Shown here: one piece after another, positions 37,473-47,245 of the stretch
Layout of the letters: the number at the start of each line of letters is the position of its first letter
Position numbering within the stretch: position 1 is the first letter of the stretch
Assembly: GCA_945787845.1 (NCBI GenBank)
Contig: CALZJH010000008.1
Location: 73,496 to 137,495, forward strand
Direction of reading: 5' to 3'
From: an uncultured Woeseiaceae bacterium
Lineage (GTDB): Bacteria > Pseudomonadota > Gammaproteobacteria > Steroidobacterales > Woeseiaceae
DNA length: 64,000 bases
Program-made: the position numbers and the translations under genes
The notes under the pieces: model-generated
Databases searched by the model: none
The model's input: only the letters and a program-made list of their open reading frames with translations
Told to the model about the DNA's origin: nothing

Positions 37473-38586
37473 CGTCGTTCACCACCGCGGTGGGTGCGTC
37501 GTCCTCCGCGCCGGTCGGGTGTTCGACAAATTCGAACGTCGCCCCGTCATCGCCAAAGACAAAGACGCGGCAACTGCCCCATTCCGGCGCCAGCGCCCAC
37601 TCGGTGCCGGCCTCAACCGGTCCCTGGACGCGGTGGTTTTCGCACCGTGCTTCAAAGCGTTCGACGTTACCACTCAGGTTGGCAAAAGAGAATGTCCGGC
37701 GGGAGGGTTTGTAGTACCAAAGCGGCTCGCCGGCCTCACAGTTGCAGGGATTGTAAATGGCCGCCGTCGCGACAATGTTCTCGTCGCCATCGACAAGCTC
37801 CTGGATCTGGGCCGCGCGCGCAGTGACTTCCTCACTGACGTCGATCTCGCCGCTGGCGGCCGTGAGCGAGCGAAACGCCTGCAGAGCATTGGTGTAGTGG
37901 CCAAACTGGTCCTCGAGCTCGAAGATCTTCTCGAGCAGGCTCCGCTTGTTCTCGACACGCAGGGTGCTCGGCGTACTGACCGCGAGCGCACGGCGATAGC
38001 ACTCGAGCTTGCCGACGTCATTGTTCTCGGCCCCGTCGACGCGCCCCATCATGAGCCACAACATGGTGGACTCGTAGGTATTAAAGCCGCCAGTCTCGTA
38101 CAGCTTGTCCATCTTGGCGCGTGCGTCCTCGTTTCTCTCATGCACGAGATCCAGGACGATGCGCTGGTGGTCGCGACGGAAGCTGCGCGTGGCGGAATCG
38201 CGGCTGCTGCGGATCTCGGACCGGATATTCACAAGGTTGTGCGCGTCTTCGTTACCGGACTCGGGCGGCGTGAAGCGCCAGCTGGCCAGCGCTTTACGGG
38301 CCTCGTCCTCAAAGGCGGCGCCGCCGCTGGAGTCGATAATCAGCGGATCGATTGCCCGGCCGTCCGGCGCAACCACGAAGTGCATCCTCACCCAGCCTTC
38401 CTGCCCGGAGTCCTCCAGGCTTTGCGGGTAGGCAGGTGCCTCCTGCTCGACAGGTGTAGCGGTCATGCCGCTGTTCCGGACGTCGATCTCGTATTTTTCG
38501 GCCAGGACAGGCGCTGACAGCGACAGCCCGACAATGGCGGCGATGGTGGCAATTGGGCGGTGCGGTAACGGTTGTGCAGGACTCAT
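37435..38586 (-). CDS. Exported TonB C-terminal-domain protein with helical extension
   Basis: A 383-residue protein with a signal peptide (MSPAQPL...APVLA-E, cleavage about 29). A TonB-like domain follows (EQEAPAYPQSLEDSGQEGWVRM, FEDEARKALASWRFTPPES; residues 48-115), then an alpha-helical, possibly TPR-like region (150-260) and a Cys-containing end (NPCNCEAGEPLWYY ... RCENHR). With a cleavable signal instead of a membrane anchor and Pro-rich linker, it is unlikely to be a classical energy transducer. Similar proteins are common in marine gammaproteobacteria. It overlaps the AhpD-like gene by 38 bases. Confidence 0.75.
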   Translation of the reverse strand: MSPAQPLPHRPIATIAAIVGLSLSAPVLAEKYEIDVRNSGMTATPVEQEAPAYPQSLEDSGQEGWVRMHFVVAPDGRAIDPLIIDSSGGAAFEDEARKALASWRFTPPESGNEDAHNLVNIRSEIRSSRDSATRSFRRDHQRIVLDLVHERNEDARAKMDKLYETGGFNTYESTMLWLMMGRVDGAENNDVGKLECYRRALAVSTPSTLRVENKRSLLEKIFELEDQFGHYTNALQAFRSLTAASGEIDVSEEVTARAAQIQELVDGDENIVATAAIYNPCNCEAGEPLWYYKPSRRTFSFANLSGNVERFEARCENHRVQGPVEAGTEWALAPEWGSCRVFVFGDDGATFEFVEHPTGAEDDAPTAVVNDDVLDPRNRGQRS

Positions 38587-38664
38587 GCGCTTTCTCCCCT
38601 CGAAACGGCGCTTATTGTGGTTGTAATGTTTGGATGCCTGTCAGGCGCATAAAGTTGCGTCTTT

Positions 38665-39576
38665 TCATGATTTTTCTTCTCCGAGCCAGTCGCGTGCGCG
38701 CAGGTAGTCGGTGTACAGGACCTCCTCGGGCGATCCGGGCTCGGGATGCCAGTTGTACGCCCAGCGCACCTGCGGGGGCAGAGACATGAGAATCGACTCG
38801 GTACGGCCGCCGGACTGCAGCCCGAACAGGGTGCCCCGGTCGTAAATCAGGTTGAATTCCACGTAGCGCCCGCGCCGATACAGCTGGAAATCACGCTGTC
38901 GTTCCCCGTAGGGGTGCGACACGCGCCGCTTCACGATCGGCTGGTAGGCCGGCAGGAAACTGTCGCCTGCCGTACGCACGAACTCGAAGCTGCGTTCGAA
39001 GCCGAGTTCGTTAACATCGTCGAAAAACAAGCCGCCAACGCCGCGCGGCTCGTCGCGGTGCTTCAGGAAAAAGTACTCGTCACACCATTGCTTGTAGCGC
39101 GGGTACAGATCCTCGCCAAACGGATCGCACACGGACTTCGCGACCGTGTGCCAGTGCACAACGTCATCGTGGAACGGGTAATAGGGTGTCAGGTCGAAGC
39201 CGCCGCCGAACCACCAGACAGGTTTGCGTTCGCCCGCCGTGAAGAAGCGGAAGTTCGCGTGCGTGGTCGGCACGTAAGGGTTGTTGGGGTGCAGCACGAG
39301 CGACACGCCGACAGCCTGGAACGCCTTGCCCGCAAGGTCCGGGCGGTTCTTCGTGGCCGATGGCGGCATCTGCTTGCCAAACACGTGCGAGAAACCCACT
39401 CCGGCCTTTTCGAAGACGTCGCCGCCGGCGAGCACGCGGCTCTCGCCGCCGCCGCCATCGGGTCGGTCCCAGGCGTCCCGCGCGAACGTGGCCTTGCCGT
39501 CGAGCGTTTCGAGTTCGGCGCAGATTCTGTTTTGCAGGCTTGCGAGGTAGTCCTTTACTTCGTCTATGTGGCTCAT
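38665..39576 (-). CDS. hemF: Oxygen-dependent coproporphyrinogen III oxidase
   Basis: A 303-residue enzyme that oxidatively decarboxylates coproporphyrinogen III to protoporphyrinogen IX. Conserved blocks include [27 protein letters not shown] (in parts), [36 protein letters not shown] and [30 protein letters not shown]. Length is normal. Its start overlaps the tsaC stop by four bases (ATGA), and it forms a run with tsaC and topA. Confidence 0.95.
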   Translation of the reverse strand: MSHIDEVKDYLASLQNRICAELETLDGKATFARDAWDRPDGGGGESRVLAGGDVFEKAGVGFSHVFGKQMPPSATKNRPDLAGKAFQAVGVSLVLHPNNPYVPTTHANFRFFTAGERKPVWWFGGGFDLTPYYPFHDDVVHWHTVAKSVCDPFGEDLYPRYKQWCDEYFFLKHRDEPRGVGGLFFDDVNELGFERSFEFVRTAGDSFLPAYQPIVKRRVSHPYGERQRDFQLYRRGRYVEFNLIYDRGTLFGLQSGGRTESILMSLPPQVRWAYNWHPEPGSPEEVLYTDYLRARDWLGEEKS

Positions 39577-40127
39577 GATTCTCTGGGTCGCAGGACCTTG
39601 CCTGTCAGGAAATCCCGGATTTCAGACGGGCCGGATGCGGGGCCACAATCACCGGGGACGACGTAGTCTACTACGCTCCCGAACTGCCGTTGCAGGACAT
39701 TTCTGTTGCGAGCGACGGGCTTCCCGCTCAGGTTCGCGCTGGTCGACACGAGCGGCGAGTCGACCGCAAGGCACAGTGCCCGGGCAGTCGGGTTGGTCGT
39801 GATGCGGACGGCCAGGCTGGCGTGCTCACCGCGCAGCAATGGGGTCACATTTGGTCCTGGCGGCACAATCCAGGTCACAGGGTGCGAGAGATCGGGTTCG
39901 GGAAGCGTGGCACCGCCGGGTAAGGCGATCCAGTCGTCGAACTGGTCGGCGCTGGCAGCGATCAGGATCAGCCCTTTGGCTGCATCACGTCGCTTGATGT
40001 CGAGAACGCGCATCACCGCCTGCTCGTTCGATGGCAGACATCCGAGACCAAACACGCCTTCGGTCGGGTACGCGATGACGCCACCGCGCAAGAGCACGTC
40101 CGCGGCATGCGACACGGACACCTTCAC
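39573..40127 (-). CDS. tsaC: Threonylcarbamoyl-AMP synthase (YrdC/Sua5 family)
   Basis: A 184-residue protein that makes threonylcarbamoyl-AMP for the t6A37 modification of ANN-decoding tRNAs. Signature segments are [43 protein letters not shown] and [13 protein letters not shown]. It lacks the Sua5 C-terminal domain, as expected for TsaC. The start is GTG at 40127, next to the topA stop. It is 4-base overlapped with hemF downstream, a pairing seen in many gammaproteobacteria. Confidence 0.93.
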   Translation of the reverse strand: MKVSVSHAADVLLRGGVIAYPTEGVFGLGCLPSNEQAVMRVLDIKRRDAAKGLILIAASADQFDDWIALPGGATLPEPDLSHPVTWIVPPGPNVTPLLRGEHASLAVRITTNPTARALCLAVDSPLVSTSANLSGKPVARNRNVLQRQFGSVVDYVVPGDCGPASGPSEIRDFLTGKVLRPRES

Positions 40128-42563
40128 CTAGCTGCTCTTTTTCTTGGCCGCCTTTTTCTTGGTGACCTTCTTCTTTTTGGCGGTTTTCTTCTTTGCCTTT
40201 TTCTTGGCTTTCTTCTTCTTCGTTGCAGCCTTGGTCGCGGTCTTCTTGGCAACCTTTTTCTTGCCACGGCGACCACGCACCGGTGCCGCCGCCAGCAGCT
40301 CGATGCACTCCTCGAGTGTCAGCGACTTCGGGTCTCGGTCTTTAGGTACGCGAGCGTTTTTCTGTTTGTCCGTGATGTACGGACCGTAACGGCCATTGAG
40401 CACCTGGATGCCCTGATCCTCGAAGTCGAGGATAAGCCGCTCAGCATCCGCCTTGATTTTCTCAGCGATCAATTCAAGCGCGCGTGGTAGCTCGACGGTG
40501 TATGGATCGTCTTCTTTCATGGAGACATACTTGTCGCCGTAGCGGACGTAGGGACCGAAGCGACCGACGCTGGCGGACACGGGCAGGCCGTCCGCCGTCT
40601 CGCCGAGTTTGCGCGGAAGCTTGAACAGCTCCATCGCCGTCTCGAGGTCGATTTCGTTCATCTTCTGGCCGGGGCGCAGGCCGGCGAATTTTGGCTTTTC
40701 CTCGTCGTCCTTGGTGCCGATCTGGACAAACGGCCCATAGCGGCCCATGCGCACGGTGACCGGTTTGCCGCTCTTGGGGTCAGTGCCGAGCTCCCGGGCC
40801 TGTGCGACCTGTTCGCGCGTGACCGACTCTTCCTTTTCTTCACAAAGTTTTGTGAACGGCCGCCAGAAATCGTCGAGCAATGGCACCCAGTCCTTGTGAC
40901 CCAGCGATACCTCATCGAGGTCGTCTTCGAGTCGGGCCGTGAAGTCGTAGTCGACGTATTGCGTAAAGTGCTCGGTCAGGAAGCCAATAACAATGCGGCC
41001 AATGTCCGTCGGGATAAATCGTTTCGCGTCCATCTCGACGTATTCGCGATTCTTGAGCGTTGCGATAATGCTCGCGTAGGTCGACGGTCGGCCGATGCCG
41101 TATTCCTCGAGTGTCTTGACGAGGCTGGCTTCGGTGAAGCGCGGAGGCGGCTCGGTGAAGTGCTGTTCGGGTCGCAGCTCTTCGAGCTTGATCGTGTCAC
41201 CTTCCTCGATATCAGGTAGCAGGCGATCGCCGTCATCGTCCTTCGAGTCGTCTTTGCCTTCCTGGTAGACGGCCATGAAGCCGGCCTCAACGAGAACCGA
41301 ACCGTTGGCGCGCATGCGATGTCCGGCATCTTCGGGGCCGACGGCCATCTCGATGGCTACGGTGTCGAAGACGGCGGGAACCATCTGGCAGGCCATCGTG
41401 CGCTTCCAGATCAGCGAATAAAGCTTGTACTGATCGTCGTCGAGCGAGCCTTTGATTTCATCCGGGACGTGCGTGACCGTCGTTGGACGCACCGCTTCGT
41501 GGGCTTCCTGCGCATTCTTCGATTTGTTCTTGAAGGTGCGGGGCTCGTCAGGCACGTTTTGCTTGCCGTAACGTTCCGCGATCACGTCGCGAATCTCGTT
41601 GACGGCAACGTCGGCCAGCGTCACCGAGTCGGTACGCATGTAGGTAATCAGACCGACCTGGCCTTCGCCCGGCAGTTCGATACCTTCATAGAGTTTTTGC
41701 GCAACGCGCATGGTGCGCTGCGTGTTGAAGCCAAGCTTGCGCGATGCCTCCTGCTGCAAGGTTGACGTCGTAAACGGCGCAGCCGGGTTACGGCGGCGCT
41801 GGCGCTTGGTAACCGCCAGGACCTTGAATTCGCCACCCGCCGCATCGAGCAGGGTCTTCTCAACGTCGCGCGCCGCCGCTTCGTTTTCGAAGCTGAACTG
41901 TTCGACTTTCTCGCCCTTGTAACTGACGAGGCGCGACGCGAAGGGTTGCTCTTTCTTGCTGACGTCTGCTTCGATGGTCCAGTATTCGCGCGCCTTGAAC
42001 GCCTCGATCTCGAGTTCGCGCTCGACGATCATGCGCAGCGCCGGGCTCTGGACGCGGCCGGCACTCAGGCCGCGCTGCACCTTCTTCCACAATAGCGGTG
42101 AGAGGTTGAAGCCGACCAGGTAGTCGAGGGCACGTCTTGCCTGCTGCGCACCGACGAGATCGCCGGACAGCTCGCGCGGGTTGTCGACAGCGTCCCTGAC
42201 CGCCTGCTTGGTAATTTCGTGAAAGATAACGCGGTGCACATCTTTCGAGTCCAGCGCTTTTCTTTCCTTGAGCAATTCGATCAGGTGCCACGAAATGGCC
42301 TCGCCTTCGCGATCCGGGTCAGTGGCGAGGTACAGTGCGTCAGCTTTCTTCAGCGCCTTGATAATCGCCTTGACGTGCTTCTCGTTGCGCTCGATCACCT
42401 GGTACTTCATGGCGAACTGGTTGTCCGGATCGACGGCGCCTTCCTTCGGCACCAGGTCGCGGACGTGGCCGTACGAGGCCAAGACATCGAAATCCTTACC
42501 CAGGTACTTGCTGATGGTCTTCGCCTTGGCAGGCGATTCAACAATGACAAGATTCTTTGGCAT
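40128..42563 (-). CDS. topA: DNA topoisomerase I
   Basis: An 811-residue type IA topoisomerase that relaxes negative supercoils. The TOPRIM motifs VESPAKAKTISKYLG and DPDREGEAISWHL are at the N-terminus, and the catalytic Tyr is in GLITYMRTDS. Topo-IA C-terminal repeats occupy about 610-750 (GRYGPFVQIGT, GRFGPYVRYG, GRYGPYITD). The last 50 residues are almost purely Lys/Ala (KKK runs), a basic tail seen in many proteobacterial and actinobacterial TopA proteins, likely aiding processivity. The three tail repeats lack zinc-finger Cys sets, unlike E. coli. It is preceded by a minus-strand terminator from smg. Confidence 0.96.
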   Translation of the reverse strand: MPKNLVIVESPAKAKTISKYLGKDFDVLASYGHVRDLVPKEGAVDPDNQFAMKYQVIERNEKHVKAIIKALKKADALYLATDPDREGEAISWHLIELLKERKALDSKDVHRVIFHEITKQAVRDAVDNPRELSGDLVGAQQARRALDYLVGFNLSPLLWKKVQRGLSAGRVQSPALRMIVERELEIEAFKAREYWTIEADVSKKEQPFASRLVSYKGEKVEQFSFENEAAARDVEKTLLDAAGGEFKVLAVTKRQRRRNPAAPFTTSTLQQEASRKLGFNTQRTMRVAQKLYEGIELPGEGQVGLITYMRTDSVTLADVAVNEIRDVIAERYGKQNVPDEPRTFKNKSKNAQEAHEAVRPTTVTHVPDEIKGSLDDDQYKLYSLIWKRTMACQMVPAVFDTVAIEMAVGPEDAGHRMRANGSVLVEAGFMAVYQEGKDDSKDDDGDRLLPDIEEGDTIKLEELRPEQHFTEPPPRFTEASLVKTLEEYGIGRPSTYASIIATLKNREYVEMDAKRFIPTDIGRIVIGFLTEHFTQYVDYDFTARLEDDLDEVSLGHKDWVPLLDDFWRPFTKLCEEKEESVTREQVAQARELGTDPKSGKPVTVRMGRYGPFVQIGTKDDEEKPKFAGLRPGQKMNEIDLETAMELFKLPRKLGETADGLPVSASVGRFGPYVRYGDKYVSMKEDDPYTVELPRALELIAEKIKADAERLILDFEDQGIQVLNGRYGPYITDKQKNARVPKDRDPKSLTLEECIELLAAAPVRGRRGKKKVAKKTATKAATKKKKAKKKAKKKTAKKKKVTKKKAAKKKSS

Positions 42564-42589
42564 TTGTTACGTACGACGCTTTAGTTGGG

Positions 42590-42625
42590 TGCAAAAAAAG
42601 AAAAACCGCGGTCTGTGCCGCGGTT
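42590..42625 (-). terminator. Rho-independent terminator after smg
   Basis: On the minus strand AACCGCGG, a 6-base loop and CCGCGGTT are followed by a T-rich tract (TTTCTTTTTTT). It lies between the smg stop and the topA start and would end the dprA-smg transcript. Confidence 0.85.
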
Positions 42626-42672
42626 GAATTACATGCTTGACCGCAAAGTGTCAAGGAATTCGGTTTTGGACG

Positions 42673-43149
42673 CTAGTGCAAAAGGTCCGAAGTTTCCTCG
42701 AAAACGAGGTCTTCCATGCGCGCATAGTTGAGCTCCTGGCCCGGCTGGCTGAACAGGACCATCAACACGACCCACTTGATCTGCTCGACGTCGATATCGG
42801 CCGATTCGAGCGCCAGCAGGCGGTCCACAAGGATTTCGCGCTGCGGGGGCGACAGGATGCCGATTTGCTCGAGGTACGTAATGTAGCCTCGGCAGTACGT
42901 ATCGAGCCGCTCGTGTTCGAACTCGTTATAGATGCGCGTGCCGTGTGCTGTCTGGCGTCCATAGTCCAGGCACTGCTGCTGATCGGTCAGCCCATCCAGC
43001 CAGTCGAGCGCGCGCTCGATTTCCGCGTCGCCGAAGCCGGCTCGCGAGAGTTCAATGCGCAGTTCGTTCTGATCGGGTTCGGGGTCGTCCTCTGTGTCGA
43101 CGTATGTTTCAAAGAGATACATCAGTACGTCGAGTACGTTTTCTTTCAT
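42673..43149 (-). CDS. smg: Smg family protein (DUF494)
   Basis: A 158-residue protein of the Smg family, found next to dprA in gammaproteobacteria; its biochemical role is not established. Family blocks are MKENVLDVLMYLFETYVD at the start, IERALDWLDGL, then GYITYLEQIGIL and IKWVVLMVLFSQPGQELNYARMEDLV near the end. I start at ATG 43149; the frame is open to 43242 but the extra 31 residues are not part of the family. Follows dprA by 43 bases and ends at a terminator. Confidence 0.92.
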   Translation of the reverse strand: MKENVLDVLMYLFETYVDTEDDPEPDQNELRIELSRAGFGDAEIERALDWLDGLTDQQQCLDYGRQTAHGTRIYNEFEHERLDTYCRGYITYLEQIGILSPPQREILVDRLLALESADIDVEQIKWVVLMVLFSQPGQELNYARMEDLVFEETSDLLH

Positions 43150-43192
43150 GCCTGGAGCGGCTCCTTGCACATTCGAGGTTTGGCTGTCCGGC

Positions 43193-44293
43193 CTAGCCCG
43201 CAAGGGCATAGCGTCCGCCGGACAAGGACTCCACTTCTCCATGGAGCTCCAGGATCAGAAGCATGGAGGAAAGCTGATCGATCGTCAATCCGGATTGTTT
43301 TTCAAGCTCGTCGATGCTCACGGGGTCGTGGCTGAGGAATTTTCTGAGTTCGCCGTAGTCCTCATCGACTGCCGCTGAGGGCTCCTCGTTGGCGCTTGTT
43401 TCTACTGAGGTTTTCCGCAGGTGCCCGACCAGCGGGCGCAGTTCGGCAAGAATGTCGTCGGCGGTTTCGACGAGCTTGGCGCCCTGCCGGATGAGCGCAT
43501 GACAACCGCGTGCCAGTGGATTATGGATAGAACCCGGCAGCGCGAATACTTCTCGTCCCTGTTCGGCGGCAAGGCGCGCCGTAATCAATGAGCCGCTGCG
43601 CCTTGCGGCCTCGACCACAACCGTGCCAAGGCTGAGCCCGCTGATCAGCCGGTTGCGCTCCGGGAAATGCCGGCGTTCCGGCGGCGCGCCCAGCGGGTAC
43701 TCGCTGACGAGTGCACCGCGTTCGGCAATCGCATGTGCCAGGCTGCGATTGGATGCCGGGTACACGCGATCGATGCCGGTTCCGAGGAAGGCGACGGTCC
43801 TGCCCTCGGCATCCAGGGCACCCTGGTGTGCAGCGGCGTCGATGCCCTGCGCCAGTCCGCTGACGATGGCAAAGCCCCGACCCGCCAGGTGCCGTGCAAA
43901 GTCATGCGCATTACGACGCCCGCCCTGAGTGGGGTTGCGGCTGCCGATGATGGCGAGTGCCGGCAGATGCAAGGCATCGATATCGCCGTTGACGTAAAGC
44001 AGCAGTGGCGGACCGGGGATATCCACGTACATCGCCGGGTAATTGTCCTCGCCCCAGGCGATGAGGTGGTGCTGCTCGTGGTCGAGCCAGGCCAGGGTAT
44101 TGTCGATGGCCGTTCCGTCGGGTGACGTGATGGCCGCACACTTTTCGTCGGCCAGGCCGGCGTTGGCCAACCGGCTGCGCGGCTGTTCGACGATGGCGTC
44201 GACGCTGCCGAACAAGTCCAGCAGTCCTTGCAGGTCCGGGACGCGCAGGTAGGCGTGGGCCAGTATCAGCCAGGAACGGCTATCTTGTTGCAT
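43193..44293 (-). CDS. dprA: DNA-processing protein DprA
   Basis: A 366-residue protein that loads RecA on incoming single-stranded DNA in natural transformation. The Rossmann-like core shows IIGSRNPTQGGRRNAH, IVSGLAQGIDAAAHQGAL, FLGTGIDRVYPASN, ALVSEYPLG and FPERNRLISGLS. A winged-helix C-terminal domain follows (DPVSIDELEKQSGLTIDQLSSMLLILEL). Forms a unit with smg downstream. Its presence suggests the organism could be competent, though dprA alone does not show it. Confidence 0.94.
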   Translation of the reverse strand: MQQDSRSWLILAHAYLRVPDLQGLLDLFGSVDAIVEQPRSRLANAGLADEKCAAITSPDGTAIDNTLAWLDHEQHHLIAWGEDNYPAMYVDIPGPPLLLYVNGDIDALHLPALAIIGSRNPTQGGRRNAHDFARHLAGRGFAIVSGLAQGIDAAAHQGALDAEGRTVAFLGTGIDRVYPASNRSLAHAIAERGALVSEYPLGAPPERRHFPERNRLISGLSLGTVVVEAARRSGSLITARLAAEQGREVFALPGSIHNPLARGCHALIRQGAKLVETADDILAELRPLVGHLRKTSVETSANEEPSAAVDEDYGELRKFLSHDPVSIDELEKQSGLTIDQLSSMLLILELHGEVESLSGGRYALAG

Positions 44294-44302
44294 GACAAAA
44301 TG

Positions 44303-44334
44303 ATACCGCGTCGGCGCAGGGCGCCGCGCGGTAT
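44303..44334 (-). terminator. Hairpin between the LysM gene and dprA
   Basis: ATACCGCGTCGGCGC and GCGCCGCGCGGTAT pair over about 14 bp with one bulge. On the minus strand it is followed by only TTTT. It lies 23 bases after the LysM lipoprotein stop, so a weak terminator is likely. Confidence 0.5.
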
Positions 44335-44356
44335 TAATTGTTATGAACGCGTCTTT

Positions 44357-45526
44357 TTAGGTCGGGTTGCGAACCGCATCGTGGATATGAATAGCCTGAG
44401 TGGCTTCCATGACCAGGCCGTAGCTGATGCGATCGTAGGTCTTGAAGACCATGACCGTACCGGCTTCTTCTTCAGGCAGGCGCACCGTACCGCCACTGAA
44501 ACGATCCCTGACCTCGTCGCCGGTCTGGAAGACCGTCAGTACGTCACCGACCGACAAGCCGTTGTTCGTGCCGCGGTTCATGACGACGACCATGTACTGT
44601 CCGATCTGGGTAACACCGCCAACGACTGAAATGATGCGGCCATCGATAGCGCTGCTCGGCGAGCGCGGGAAGAAGTTCAGCGGAATGTCCACTTCCTCGG
44701 GCAGCAGGCGGTCGCCGGGTTTGGCCTCCATCGAGGTATCCGTCAAGGCGACCGTTGCCGGGTCGCCACCGCGACGCAGGCGGCCATCGCCGACAGAAAT
44801 ACCCTGGTAACCGATCAGGCGGTTATCGTCCGGGTCGTACAGCGGATCGCCGATATGCACAATGTTAAAGCGAACGCCGGGCGTGTCCTGGGTGATACCG
44901 CGGACATAGATCTCGTTGCCCGCCGATGCGATCAGGTGATCGCCGCGTGTTTCCAGCAGGTACGGCAGGGAATCGGCCTGGTCTTTCTCGAGAATCACAC
45001 CGGAACTCAGGAAAGCGGCGACGTCCTCGTAAGGAATACTGCTGATTGACTCCGTCAGCGGCGTTACACGTGCCTGGGGCGACAAGCGGTACGTCGATGC
45101 GCGAACATTCGTAATCCGCGGCTGGCCGTCGATGTAGACAAGGCCGAGCACATCACCCGGGTATATAAGGTGCGGATTCACAATGTCTGGATTGACATAC
45201 CAGATTTCGGGCCAATACCAGGGGTCTTTGAGGAAAGTCCCTGCGATGTCCCATAACGTGTCGCCTACCTGGACGACGTACTCGTTCGGGGCACCTTCGA
45301 CCAGCGGTACGGGGTCGTTGACACGCACAAGCGTTGGCTGCGATGCCGTCGAGGCTGAGCTGGCGGTCTGCGCCGGCTCCAGCGACGTGCTGCCGGACAA
45401 GGGCGCCGAGGCGGACGGGCCGGGCTCGTACGCAGGTGGGTTGCCCCCGCAAGCGGCCAGTGTGAGGGCCAGTGTGGCAGCGGTCAGCCGAAGGCTGGGT
45501 TTCAGGCTAATGTTGCTGAGTGACAT
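44357..45526 (-). CDS. LysM-domain lipoprotein
   Basis: A 389-residue envelope protein. It has a lipoprotein signal (LALTLAACGG, Cys near 26), a low-complexity Ser/Pro/Ala linker, one LysM domain at about 80-130 (YVVQVGDTLWDIAGTFL ... NPHLIYPGDVLGLVY) that binds peptidoglycan, and a C-terminal beta-rich region of ~250 residues. Proteins of this architecture occur immediately beside dprA and def in gammaproteobacteria; their role is unknown. I start at ATG 45526, with GGAG about 9 bases upstream. It faces def across a 284-base divergent gap. Confidence 0.88.
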   Translation of the reverse strand: MSLSNISLKPSLRLTAATLALTLAACGGNPPAYEPGPSASAPLSGSTSLEPAQTASSASTASQPTLVRVNDPVPLVEGAPNEYVVQVGDTLWDIAGTFLKDPWYWPEIWYVNPDIVNPHLIYPGDVLGLVYIDGQPRITNVRASTYRLSPQARVTPLTESISSIPYEDVAAFLSSGVILEKDQADSLPYLLETRGDHLIASAGNEIYVRGITQDTPGVRFNIVHIGDPLYDPDDNRLIGYQGISVGDGRLRRGGDPATVALTDTSMEAKPGDRLLPEEVDIPLNFFPRSPSSAIDGRIISVVGGVTQIGQYMVVVMNRGTNNGLSVGDVLTVFQTGDEVRDRFSGGTVRLPEEEAGTVMVFKTYDRISYGLVMEATQAIHIHDAVRNPT

Positions 45527-45810
45527 GTCGCGAGGACTCCCTACAAACAATTCGATTTAGGCCTGTACTTTCAAGGCGTTGATATACTATGTCGTGCCGG
45601 TACTGCCGAGGCTGCTAATTACGTCACATTTCCGGCCCCAAAGACCGTCGTCAAGGGTGTAAATCTCGCGGCATTGTCTGACATCTTATTCAATAAAGTC
45701 AAACATTTAGGTCGCATTTATAGGATTTCACACGAAAAAAGCGCCGGTTTCATTATGTTGCAAAACGGCGATTGTGCATCGCTTTCGGGTCGCAGGGCCC
45801 ACTGGATATT
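45527..45810. other. Intergenic region between LysM lipoprotein and def
   Basis: A 284-base divergent gap with lower GC than its flanks, especially 45680-45760. It must contain the promoters for both operons. I see several -10-like TATACT/TATAGG words but no confident -35 partner, and no tRNA, riboswitch or repeat. Confidence 0.5.
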
Positions 45811-46323
45811 ATGGCAAAACTGAAAATATTGGAGTTTCCGGATCCCCGGCTCAGGAAAAAAGCCGCCCCCGTCGAGGTGGTGGACGATGCCCTGCGCGCG
45901 CTGATCGCGGATATGTTCGAAACCATGTACGACGCGCCGGGTATCGGCCTGGCCGCGACGCAGGTCGACGTGCACCAGCGGCTGCTGGTCACCGACGTTT
46001 CATCCGACAAGTCGGAACCGTACGTGTTGATCAACCCCGAGATCCTTGAAAAGGACGGCGTGACGTTCACTGACGAGGGCTGCCTGTCGGTGCCCGGTTA
46101 CTACGAGGAAGTCCAGCGCGCGGAACACATTCGCGTGCGGTTCCTCGACCGTAACGGTGAGCCGACGGAGATGGAAGCAGAGGGCCTGCTTGCGGTGTGC
46201 ATCCAGCATGAAATGGATCACCTCGACGGCAAGCTGTTCGTTGATTACCTGTCCGAAAGCAAGCGGATGCGCATTCGCAAGAAGCTGGAAAAAGAGCGTC
46301 GGCAAGCGGCGGTTGTGATGTGA
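45811..46323 (+). CDS. def: Peptide deformylase
   Basis: A 170-residue metal hydrolase that removes the formyl group from nascent proteins. All three motifs are present: GIGLAATQ (residues 45-52), EGCLSVP with the Cys ligand and QHEMDHLDG with the two His ligands and catalytic Glu. The start ATG 45811 is preferred over an in-frame codon at 45772. The stop overlaps the fmt start by 4 bases (GTGA). Conserved def-fmt pair. Confidence 0.96.
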   Translation: MAKLKILEFPDPRLRKKAAPVEVVDDALRALIADMFETMYDAPGIGLAATQVDVHQRLLVTDVSSDKSEPYVLINPEILEKDGVTFTDEGCLSVPGYYEEVQRAEHIRVRFLDRNGEPTEMEAEGLLAVCIQHEMDHLDGKLFVDYLSESKRMRIRKKLEKERRQAAVVM

Positions 46324-47243
46324 CGAGAATGATTTTCGCCGGCACGCCGGATTTTGCGCTGGCGTCGTTCGAGGCGCTTGTGGAGTCCGGACGAACACCC
46401 GTTGCCGCGCTCACACAACCAGACCGCCCGGCCGGTCGCGGCAAGAAATTGACCGCGAGTCCGGTGAAGCAGTATGCCGAACAGCAGGGTATCGAGGTCA
46501 TGCAGCCCGTGACGCTGCGAGACGCCGACGTGGTGTCTGAACTCGAGGCGCTGCGGCCCGACCTGCTGATCGTTGCGGCCTACGGTCTCATCCTGCCGCA
46601 GAACGTGCTCGAAATTCCGACGCACGGCTGTCTTAACGTGCATGCTTCTGTGTTACCGCGCTGGCGCGGCGCCGCGCCGATCCAGGCTGCCATACTCGCG
46701 GGCGATGCGACCACGGGCATCAGCCTTATGGCAATGACGGCGGGCCTTGATTGCGGTCCTGTGTTCCATACGGCGGAGGTCACGATCGGTGACGACGAAG
46801 CCGCCGGTGACTTGCATGACCGGCTGGCGTCACTTGGTGGTGCGACGCTCGTGGAACACCTCGACGACATTGTCGCGGGTAAGCTGGTGGCAGTTGAGCA
46901 GGATGAGTCGCTGGCGACCTACGCACCGAAAATCCAGAAGCAGGATGCCGCGATCGACTGGACTCTGCCGGCGCCGGAACTGGCGCGACGCGTGCGCGCG
47001 TACAATCCGTTTCCCGGCGCGTTCTTTTACGCCGGCGAAACGCGCATCAAGGTCTGGCGGGCGACGGCCGTCAATAACGACGCCGAGCCTGGCGCGGTAA
47101 TGCAAAGTGATCGTGACGGCATCGTTGTCGCCTGCGGCGCTGGCGCGTTGCGGCTCGATGAGCTGCAGCTTCCCGGCAAGCGACGCGCACCGGCGCGCGA
47201 GTTTGCAGGACAGTTTGAGCTGGCGGGGACGAGGCTGGTCTGA
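46320..47243 (+). CDS. fmt: Methionyl-tRNA formyltransferase
   Basis: A 307-residue enzyme that formylates initiator Met-tRNA with 10-formyl-tetrahydrofolate. It has [14 protein letters not shown] at the start, the folate/catalytic block [20 protein letters not shown] (Asn-His-Asp triad region), and LDCGPVF, then the OB-fold C-terminal domain. Start GTG 46320 overlaps the def stop; an internal ATG at 46329 is possible. Two bases separate it from rsmB. Confidence 0.95.
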   Translation: MTRMIFAGTPDFALASFEALVESGRTPVAALTQPDRPAGRGKKLTASPVKQYAEQQGIEVMQPVTLRDADVVSELEALRPDLLIVAAYGLILPQNVLEIPTHGCLNVHASVLPRWRGAAPIQAAILAGDATTGISLMAMTAGLDCGPVFHTAEVTIGDDEAAGDLHDRLASLGGATLVEHLDDIVAGKLVAVEQDESLATYAPKIQKQDAAIDWTLPAPELARRVRAYNPFPGAFFYAGETRIKVWRATAVNNDAEPGAVMQSDRDGIVVACGAGALRLDELQLPGKRRAPAREFAGQFELAGTRLV

Positions 47244-47245
47244 CG

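Noticed and set aside
40144..40389. A plus-strand frame rich in Phe and Leu over the topA end
   Set aside because: It is the complement of the Lys-rich TopA tail, so the hydrophobic composition is a by-product.
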